Assembly: GCA_020847985.1 (NCBI GenBank)
Contig: JADLBC010000060.1
Span: 1 to 64,000, forward strand
Direction of reading: 5' to 3'
Origin: Dehalococcoidia bacterium
GTDB taxonomy: Bacteria > Chloroflexota > Dehalococcoidia > Tepidiformales > Tepidiformaceae
DNA length: 64,000 nt
The notes beneath the pieces are model-generated. The model saw only the letters and a program-made list of their open reading frames with translations. It ran no database searches and was not told the origin of the DNA. A program made the position numbers and the translations under genes. This document shows positions 57,701 through 64,000 of this stretch, in pieces (position 1 is the first letter of the stretch; each line of letters opens with the position of its first letter).

Positions 57701-58133
57701 GCTCGTGCGGCACGCGCTGCGCATGTTCAACGCCGGCGCGAACATGACGACGCCGCTCTTCGGGGTCATCGTGCGGAAGGCGTACGGACTGGGGGTGCAG
57801 GCGATGTGTGGCGCGAGCGCGCTCGTCGGCTTCTTCACCGTCGCCTGGCCGACGGCGGAGTTCGCGGGGATGAACATCGAGGGCTCGGTGAAGCTTGGCT
57901 ACCGCAAGGAGCTCGCCGCCATCGAGGACCCGGAAGAGCGCCGCCGGGAGTTCGACCGGCGGGTGGCGCGCGCATATGAGGGGGCGAAGGCGGTAAACGC
58001 CGCGGTGGGCGGCGGGCTCGATGACGTGATCGACCCGGCGGAGACGCGCGACTGGATCGCGCAGAGCCTGCGCCGCCTGCCAGCGGTGGCGCCCCGCGAC
58101 GGCAAAAAATACCCCTACATTGATCCCTGGTAG
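54735..58133 (+). CDS. Single-chain biotin-dependent acyl-CoA carboxylase (BC-BCCP-CT)
   Basis: LLIANRGEIAIRIARAAADLG (BC), VVEAMKMEHVV (biotinyl Lys), then full carboxyltransferase (FGEGGGGRPGD, GNTALVAACDVIIATEGSTLAMGGPAMIEGGGLG, MDCPGIMVGPDHERTALVRHA). Confidence 0.95.
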   Translation: MTISSLLIANRGEIAIRIARAAADLGIRTVSVFSEDDARSLHTRTTDASHALTGSGAAAYLDIAAMVTAARATGCDAVHPGYGFLAESAAFARACGEAGITFVGPAVDQLELFGDKARARRAAVAASVPVLRGLDHPVTLDEARAFFDSLGPGGAMIIKAVAGGGGRGTRAVLAAGDLESAYQRCQSEARAAFGNADVYVEEFVPRAHHIEVQVVGDATGAIAQLGERDCSIQRRFQKVIEMAPAPGLDPALRDAMHAAAVRFARETGYRSLGTFEFLVDVTGRAGSEPFVFIEANARLQVEHTVTEMVTGIDLVQTQLRIAGGATLADLGLDRPGAAEPRGFAVQARVNMESIAADGSVRPGGGTLSVYEAPGGPGVRVDGFGYAGYRTSTAFDSLLAKVIGHAAGDGPRAAIARTARALAEFRIDGVATNIAFLQRILAHDGLATGTTHTRWVEEHIAELAAEGPEAPRRYVEPGEAARDEGFAGARVSSRDPLALFAHDADVKARTAGTAGQEQPALTRADGAVGLPAPIQGTIVSIDVVPGSEVRRGQQVAVVEAMKMEHVVAADRDGIVRDVTMAAGDVVREGYPIVFIEAAEVQGETGETTGGIDPDYIRPDLQENLDRHAHTLDEQRPEVVAKRHARGYRMPRENIAALVDPGSFKEYWPLIVARQHQRHDMETLRRDTPADGLIAGTCAINGDRFADERSRAIVVHYDYTVLAGTQGGRNHYKQDRMFELAHRFRMPVVLFGEGGGGRPGDDATGPRVAFDTGTFTTFSRLSGLVPLISIVNGRTFAGNTALVAACDVIIATEGSTLAMGGPAMIEGGGLGIYTPEEVGPMSFQVPNGVVDILVKDETEAVAVARRYLSYFQGPVAEWEAPDQRPLRHVVPENRLRLYDMREILRTIADRDSVLEIRERFGVGVITAFIRVEGRPMGVIANNPHHLAGAIDSDGADKGARFLQLCDAFDIPVLSLMDCPGIMVGPDHERTALVRHALRMFNAGANMTTPLFGVIVRKAYGLGVQAMCGASALVGFFTVAWPTAEFAGMNIEGSVKLGYRKELAAIEDPEERRREFDRRVARAYEGAKAVNAAVGGGLDDVIDPAETRDWIAQSLRRLPAVAPRDGKKYPYIDPW

Positions 58134-58320
58134 TAACCGGGCGCCGGGCGGTTCCCTTGCCGCCGCCGCGCCTTTACCGGCCGGTAGATTCGCGCCGGAC
58201 ACCGGACCGAACCGGGACCGCCACGTTCGCACCGATTGCTTAGGGTTTTTATCGATACGCGAAGTTCGTCGTAAGAGTTTCCGATGATTGAGATGTGGCA
58301 ACGACCGCATGGAGTCGGGG

Positions 58321-58734
58321 ATGAACGACGCGAACCAGGGGGCGCCCGCGGGGCGGCAGCCCTACGTGATGTACGTCGAGGACAATCGCGCGAATGCGTT
58401 GCTCGTCGAACGGGCCCTGGCGGCGCACGCCAATGTGACGCTGTCGGTCATCCCGAACGCCGAGGAGGCGCTCGTGCGCATCGCCAGCCACACCCCCGAC
58501 CTGATGCTGCTCGACCTCCACCTGCCCGGCATGTCCGGTGAGGACCTGCTGGTAAGGCTACGCGGGGAATCGCGCTTCGCGGGCTTGCCGGTCGTCATCA
58601 TTACCGCCGACGCGGCGGCCGCGACCTCCGACCGGCTGCTGGCGCGGGGGGCGACGATGCACATGACCAAGCCCATCGATATCCGCATGCTCGTGGATGT
58701 CGTCCGCAAATTCACGCAACGGGGTCCACAGTGA
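58321..58734 (+). CDS. Single-domain response regulator
   Basis: VMYVEDNRANALLV, PDLMLLDLHLPGMSGEDLL, VVIITADA, HMTKPID. Confidence 0.93.
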   Translation: MNDANQGAPAGRQPYVMYVEDNRANALLVERALAAHANVTLSVIPNAEEALVRIASHTPDLMLLDLHLPGMSGEDLLVRLRGESRFAGLPVVIITADAAAATSDRLLARGATMHMTKPIDIRMLVDVVRKFTQRGPQ

Positions 58735-60542
58735 AACGCCTCACCACGGGAACCCGGGCGAGCGCGGTGGCGGCGGCAGGCATCATGGTGGTACTGGCGC
58801 TGCTCACCGTGTACGAAGTGATAGCCACCAAGCGGGCGCAGAACTCGCTCAAGGATGTACAACGCGCGAGTGAACTCGCGGACTCGTACCAGGCGGCGCG
58901 CACGGGCGTGCTGCAGGTCGAACTGACCGTTCGCACCATGATGGTCGAGCCGGGCGACGTCGATCCCGCCGTCCTGGTCCCGGAAATCGACTACGTGATG
59001 GCGCAGACGAACCGCATCAAGCTCATCGGGCAGGACGAGGACCGCGCGCTGGTCCAGGCGTACTACGACCACTACCTCGGCGCGCTGAACATCCTGAAGC
59101 TCGCCGTGGCGGCGCATATCGATTTCGCCACCCTCCAGTCGAGCCTTCCCGCCGAGTCGGTCGCCCCTGCGATTCGCATGGACTTCGACCAGATGGCCGC
59201 CGAGCGCCAGGCGCAGGCGGATGCCGCGCTCGAAGGCTACCGGCACGACCAGGACACGCGTCTGTTTGTCACGAGCCTGCTCAATGCCGCCGGTCTCGCG
59301 ATGGTCGTCTTCCTCGCGTTCGGCCTGCGCTACTACAGCCGCCGCGAAGCACGCATGGTCGCCATGCAGGCCGCGCAGAGCGAACTCGAAACCGCGCGCG
59401 ACGAGGCGGACCGCGCGAACGCCGCGAAGAGCCAGTTCCTCAGCCGCATGAGCCACGAACTGCGCACGCCGATGAACGCCGTCCTGGGCTTCGGGCAGCT
59501 GCTCGAAATGGACGACCTCACCGAGACACAGCGCGAGAACGTCTCCTTCATCATGCGCTCGGGCCGGCACCTGTTGCGGCTGATCGATGAGGTGCTCGAC
59601 ATCTCGCGCATCGAAGCCGGGCGGCTTTCGCTCAGCCTGGAGCCGTTCGACATGGCGGATGTGGTGAAGGACGTGCTGGACATGTCGGCCCCCATCGCGG
59701 CCGACCACGGCATCCGCGTCCAATGCTGCGAGGGCGAGGTTCCGCAGTGGCGGGTGATCGGCGATGTCCAGCGCACCAAGCAGGTGCTCCTCAACCTCGT
59801 CTCGAACGCCATCAAGTACAACAAGCCGGGCGGCACGGTGGAAATCCACGGCGAACAGCTCCCGGGCGGTGAAATGCGCCTCTCCGTGCGCGACACCGGT
59901 CGCGGCATCTCCCTCGACAGCATGAGCCGCGTCTTCAGCCCGTTCGACCGCCTGGGCGCGGATGCGACGACGATCGAGGGCACTGGCCTCGGCCTGGCGC
60001 TCTCCAAGGCGCTCGTCGAAGCCATGTCCGGCCGGCTGGAAGTCGAGAGCGTCGAAGGCCAGGGCTCCACGTTCTCCGTGGTGCTGCCGGCGGCCACGGC
60101 CGCTCCCGCCGTCCCCGCTGGCTTCGCGGAATACCGCGAACGGCTCGCGCCCATCGGCCGTGTCGTGTGCGTGGAAGACAACGCCGCCAGCTACCACGTG
60201 GTCGAAGGCGCGATGCGGCACCTGGGCATCGACTGTATCCGCGCCGGCACCGTGACCGACGGCATCGACCAGGTGTTCGCGACTCGTCCCGGCCTGGTGA
60301 TCGTCGACCTTCACCTGGAAGGCGGCGATGGCGCGGCCGTCCTGCGCGGCCTGCGCACCCACCCGGAAATGGCGGAACTGCCGATCATCGTGATGAGCGC
60401 GGACACGACGGAGCGCACGCGGCGAACGGTCCTCGCGCAGGGCGCCGACGCATTCGTGGGCAAGCCGATCGACTTCGCCCAGCTGGTGGAAACGATGGCG
60501 CGGGTGATCGAGCCGCGGGAGGCAAGGCAGCATGCAGCCTGA
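58731..60542 (+). CDS. Hybrid sensor histidine kinase with C-terminal receiver
   Basis: AKSQFLSRMSHELRTPMNAVLGFGQLLEMDDLT; LLNLVSNAIKYNKPGGTVEIHG; VCVEDNAAS...VIVDLHLEGGDG...FVGKPID. Confidence 0.95.
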   Translation: MKRLTTGTRASAVAAAGIMVVLALLTVYEVIATKRAQNSLKDVQRASELADSYQAARTGVLQVELTVRTMMVEPGDVDPAVLVPEIDYVMAQTNRIKLIGQDEDRALVQAYYDHYLGALNILKLAVAAHIDFATLQSSLPAESVAPAIRMDFDQMAAERQAQADAALEGYRHDQDTRLFVTSLLNAAGLAMVVFLAFGLRYYSRREARMVAMQAAQSELETARDEADRANAAKSQFLSRMSHELRTPMNAVLGFGQLLEMDDLTETQRENVSFIMRSGRHLLRLIDEVLDISRIEAGRLSLSLEPFDMADVVKDVLDMSAPIAADHGIRVQCCEGEVPQWRVIGDVQRTKQVLLNLVSNAIKYNKPGGTVEIHGEQLPGGEMRLSVRDTGRGISLDSMSRVFSPFDRLGADATTIEGTGLGLALSKALVEAMSGRLEVESVEGQGSTFSVVLPAATAAPAVPAGFAEYRERLAPIGRVVCVEDNAASYHVVEGAMRHLGIDCIRAGTVTDGIDQVFATRPGLVIVDLHLEGGDGAAVLRGLRTHPEMAELPIIVMSADTTERTRRTVLAQGADAFVGKPIDFAQLVETMARVIEPREARQHAA

Positions 60543-61656
60543 GCGCCCGGTGGCGGCAGCGCGAGTCCCGGCCGGTCCCACAGCCCCGCCGGAGCTCGCG
60601 AACAGCCGGATCCTGGTCGTCGACGACCAGCCGCTGAACCTCAAGCTGATCGAGGCGATCCTCGGGCGCGCCGGCTACACCGGCGTCGCCTGCTTGCCCG
60701 AACCCCGCCAGGTCCGGCCGTTGTGCGAACGGGTGATGCCGGACCTCGTGATGCTCGACCTGCACATGCCGGGGCTCGATGGCTTCGGGGTGATGGCCGA
60801 GCTGGCGCCGCTCGTCGGCCGGGACGACTACTTCCCCATCCTCGTGGTGACGGCCGATATCACGCGGGAGACGCGCGAGCGCGCCCTGCGAGGCGGCGCG
60901 AAGGACTTCCTGACCAAGCCCGTGGACGCCACCGAAGTGGTGCTGCGCGTGGGCAACCTGCTGCAAACACGGCACCTGTACGCCAACCTGCGCCAGCTCA
61001 ATGGCGAGCTCGAGCGGCGGGTGGCCCTGCGCACGGAGCAGCTCGAACGGGCGCACGATGAGCTGCTGGAACGGCTCGCGCTCGCGGCGGACTACCGCGA
61101 CGACATCACGGGCGCCCACTCGCGGCGCGTGGCGAGCGGCGCCGCCCGCCTGGGCGCGATGCTCGGCATGAACGAACGAGACGTGCGGCTCCTGCAGCAT
61201 GCGGCCGTGCTCCACGACTTCGGCAAGATCGCGATCCCGGATTCGGTGCTGCTGAAGCCGGGGTCGCTCACCAACGACGAATTCGCGCTGATGCGCAGCC
61301 ACACCACCATCGGTGCATCGCTGCTGGCGGGAAGCCAGTTCCCCACGCTCGTGCTCGGGCAGGAACTGGCGCGGATGCACCACGAACGCTGGGACGGCCG
61401 GGGATACCTGGGCCTGACCGGCGACGCGGTGCCGCTCACGAGCCGCATCGTCGCCGTCGCCGACGTGTTCGATGCGCTCATCCACGTGCGACCGTACAAG
61501 AAGGCCTGGCCGCTGAGCGAGGCCGTGGACGAGATTGCCCGCGGCCGGGGCACGCAGTTCGACCCCGAAGTGGTGGCCGCCTTCCTCGGAGACGACCTGG
61601 ACGGCTACATCGGCCAATCCGAAGGCATGGACTGGGGCCCGTCCGAGGCGGCCTGA
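60532..61656 (+). CDS. Response regulator with HD-GYP-type output domain
   Basis: ILVVDDQPLNLKLI...VMLDLHMPGLDGF...DFLTKPVD; LLQHAAVLHDFGKIAIPD; ARMHHERWDGRGYLGLTGDAVP. Confidence 0.93.
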   Translation: MQPERPVAAARVPAGPTAPPELANSRILVVDDQPLNLKLIEAILGRAGYTGVACLPEPRQVRPLCERVMPDLVMLDLHMPGLDGFGVMAELAPLVGRDDYFPILVVTADITRETRERALRGGAKDFLTKPVDATEVVLRVGNLLQTRHLYANLRQLNGELERRVALRTEQLERAHDELLERLALAADYRDDITGAHSRRVASGAARLGAMLGMNERDVRLLQHAAVLHDFGKIAIPDSVLLKPGSLTNDEFALMRSHTTIGASLLAGSQFPTLVLGQELARMHHERWDGRGYLGLTGDAVPLTSRIVAVADVFDALIHVRPYKKAWPLSEAVDEIARGRGTQFDPEVVAAFLGDDLDGYIGQSEGMDWGPSEAA

Positions 61657-62061
61657 CCGCCAGGCGCTCCTCGCACGTCCGAACGCAGCTTCGCACCGCT
61701 CACGCTGACCAACGGTCTCGATAGCCTTCGGCCGCTCTGCCCCGGAGACATGCCGGTGTCGGCGCCGCGCAGCCCGGCCACTTCGCCGGCCGCCGCCGTC
61801 GAGTTCCCCGTCGCGGCGCTGGGATGCATCCGGCGTAGTGGCCGGTGCATTCGGCTCCTCGCATTCGCCTGTTCGTCCGGGCTCGGCAGGGCGCGGCATC
61901 GGTGAGGCTCGCGCACTCGACTGGAGCGTTCGCTCGTTTCGTCCGGGCTCGGCATGGCCCCGGTGAGAATCGATGAGCGCCGCGCTTTCGGCCAGCGCAG
62001 GTGACCCCTGGTCCCCTACCGCTCTCGCGCGCCGGGTGACCGGACAACCGGGTGCCGGGAA
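61657..62061. other. Non-coding convergent intergenic region with nested inverted repeats and imperfect direct repeats
   Basis: CCGGCCACTTCGCCGG (61774-61789) vs CCGGCGTAGTGGCCGG (61830-61845); ATGCATCCGGC (61824-61834) vs GCCGGTGCAT (61841-61850); TCGTCCGGGCTCGGCA twice. Confidence 0.6.
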
Positions 62062-63987
62062 TCAGGCGGCGGTGGTGTGGTCGATCGCTTCAAGAACGCG
62101 GATGAGGTCCTCTGGCTCCAGGGGCACCGGCAGGAAGGCGTCGCATCCCAGCGGCTTCCAGGAACGCTCGAACTCGTCGCGGTCGCGGGGACCGACGACG
62201 ACGAGGCGCGCGCGCGCGTTTGGCGCGCCGGGCCGGCGAATGTGCTGGCCGATGAGCTCCTGCACGTTCGGCAGGCCACCATCGACGACGACGGTGAACG
62301 CTCGCCAGCTATCGGAGAGCAGCTTGCCCTCGATCGTGTTCTCGGCCTGCACGAGCTTCACGCCGGTGCGGCGGGCGAGCACACGTTCGACAAGTTGGCG
62401 GCGGGACCAGTCGCCGTCGATGTGAAGGATGGAGAGCGGCGCGGTTCGCGCCCCGGCTGGCGCCGCTTCGCCGCTGCGCCGGGCGAGGGGGAGAAAGACG
62501 GTGAAACGCGTCCCCTTGCCGGGCACGCTATCGACCTGGATGGAGCCGTACATGGCCTCGACGAGGGCCTTGCTCAACACCAGGCCCAGGCCGGTGCCTT
62601 CGATGCCCCGGCGGTCGGCGTCGAGGCGCTCGAAGGGGTTGAACATGCGGCTCATTTTTTCGGGGGCGATTCCGGGACCGTTGTCGACGACGCTGATGGC
62701 CACACGGCCGGCGCGGGTCACGCCAGAACGAATGACGACGGTGCCGCCCGCTTCGTTGTACTTAATGGCGTTCGATACCAGGTTCAGGAGCACCTGCTTG
62801 AGGCGCGCCGCGTCGGCGAGCACGCCGGTGACATCCGGGCCGTCGTCGCGGCGGAGGGTGATGTGCGCGGCCGCCGCAAGGGGCGCCGTCATCTCCATCA
62901 CCTGGCCGATGACGTCGCCGCAGCGCACCGGCGCAATCTCGACCTTCATCCGGCCGGCTTCGATGCGGGAGATGTCGAGCACCTCGTCGATGAGGCGCAG
63001 GAGGTGCTGGCCCGAGCTCATGATGTAGTCGACGTTCTCGCGCTGCTCCGGCGTAAGGTCCTCGAGCTGGAGGAGCTGGCCAAAGCCGAGGACGGCGTTC
63101 ATTGGCGTGCGCAGCTCATGGCTCATGCGCGAGAGGAACTGGCTCTTGGCGGCGTTAGCCGTGTCGGCGGAATCGCGCGCGGTGCCAAGCTCCTGCACCT
63201 GGGCCTCGAGCTGAACTCGCATCCGCTCAAGGCCGGCATTGAGGTTGAGGTTATCGAGGATGACGACGAGCTGCCGCACCAGCGCCAGGCCGAGCACGAC
63301 CACGATCAGGGCGAGCGACACGCGATGCGCGCCGAACCCATCGTCCCACCCCACGTACGCGCCCAGGCCGATCATCGCGGCGGCGGTGAAGATGGGCACC
63401 AGGTTGTGGGCACGGCTTACGGCGACCTGGCGCTCATCTTCGCGCGCGACCTGGATCCCGCTTCGCACACGGGTGAACGCCCCGATGCCAACGAGAAGGT
63501 AGCCTGCCATCCAACCGGCATCGATGAACCCGGGCGTATAGCCGCCCCGCAGGTCGGCGTAGAGGAACGCGGAATCGGCAGCGACAAACGCCGCGACACC
63601 CCCGCCGAGGCCCAGGAAGACGCTGGCGTCGCGCCTCAGGCCAACGCGGTAGGCGAGCGTGATCACCGCCCAGAGCAGCGTGATGTCGGTCACGGGGTAA
63701 GCAGTCGCGAGGGCGACTTCGAGGCGAGTTCCGGTGCTCCCGGCCATGGTGGGTTCCATGACGAACGCCCAGCCCACCGCCGTGAGCGCCAGTGCCAGGC
63801 TCGATCCCTCGAACAGCGCTCGCAGCTGCGCGTGCCAGCGGCGCTGGCTCCCGACCATTGTCATGCCCGAGACCAGGAAGAGCGTCCCGCCCAGGTAGAA
63901 GGCATCCGCGATGGACGGGAAGGGATCGGTCTTGAGGATGATCTCGTCGTAGGCCCAGATCCACTCGGCCACGGACCAGCAGAGCAC
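62062..63987 (-). CDS. Membrane histidine kinase with degenerate receiver-like C-terminus; 5' end probably beyond window
   Basis: Multi-TM N-terminus; AKSQFLSRMSHELRTPMNAVLGFGQLLQLEDLTPEQRENVDYIM; LLNLVSNAIKYNEAGGTVVIRS; GIEGTGLGLVLSKALVEAM. Confidence 0.92.
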   Translation of the reverse strand: MLCWSVAEWIWAYDEIILKTDPFPSIADAFYLGGTLFLVSGMTMVGSQRRWHAQLRALFEGSSLALALTAVGWAFVMEPTMAGSTGTRLEVALATAYPVTDITLLWAVITLAYRVGLRRDASVFLGLGGGVAAFVAADSAFLYADLRGGYTPGFIDAGWMAGYLLVGIGAFTRVRSGIQVAREDERQVAVSRAHNLVPIFTAAAMIGLGAYVGWDDGFGAHRVSLALIVVVLGLALVRQLVVILDNLNLNAGLERMRVQLEAQVQELGTARDSADTANAAKSQFLSRMSHELRTPMNAVLGFGQLLQLEDLTPEQRENVDYIMSSGQHLLRLIDEVLDISRIEAGRMKVEIAPVRCGDVIGQVMEMTAPLAAAAHITLRRDDGPDVTGVLADAARLKQVLLNLVSNAIKYNEAGGTVVIRSGVTRAGRVAISVVDNGPGIAPEKMSRMFNPFERLDADRRGIEGTGLGLVLSKALVEAMYGSIQVDSVPGKGTRFTVFLPLARRSGEAAPAGARTAPLSILHIDGDWSRRQLVERVLARRTGVKLVQAENTIEGKLLSDSWRAFTVVVDGGLPNVQELIGQHIRRPGAPNARARLVVVGPRDRDEFERSWKPLGCDAFLPVPLEPEDLIRVLEAIDHTTAA

Positions 63988-64000
63988 CCCGGCAGCGAAG

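Noticed and set aside
54273-58310. 1345-aa minus-strand ORF
   Set aside because: Antisense to the unmistakable carboxylase and MCP genes. Composition (His/Arg/Ala-rich, no domains) fits a GC-driven mirror ORF.
1-64000. CRISPR array or rRNA
   Set aside because: No regularly spaced repeats of 23-40 bp and no rRNA-like conserved stretches were noticed; a dedicated search was not possible.

Overview
This is a 64 kb, high-GC bacterial chromosomal window. The gene content suggests Chloroflexota, but that is inferred from gene types and not tested. I support about 55 protein-coding genes, one tRNA-Asn(GTT) and several hairpins or promoters. The left edge looks like the scar of a mobile element: an orphan AbiEi-like antitoxin gene, the C-terminal remnant of a large serine recombinase, and tRNA-Asn. 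The rest is mostly housekeeping and metabolic: MoxR ATPase, DAHP synthase, RumA, Maf, fumarase, ADP-forming acyl-CoA synthetase, Dpp-type transporter, Mfd, FtsB/TilS, a VWA protein and a single-chain biotin-dependent acyl-CoA carboxylase. The right third holds an acyl-CoA/CoA-transferase module (two CaiB/BaiF proteins, acyl-CoA dehydrogenase, MmgE/PrpD, orphan solute-binding protein, malyl-CoA-lyase-like CitE). It is followed by a chemoreceptor and a two-component/c-di-GMP signalling block. Best leads are the CoA-transferase/malyl-CoA-lyase-like module, an HD-GYP protein whose GYP motif reads GYL, a histidine kinase with a degenerate receiver, a structured non-coding region at 61657-62061, the AbiEi/recombinase/tRNA scar, and a MoxR-VWA pair split by 35 kb. 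I found no CRISPR array, rRNA or complete mobile element. All family calls are from reading protein sequences by eye; no searches were run.
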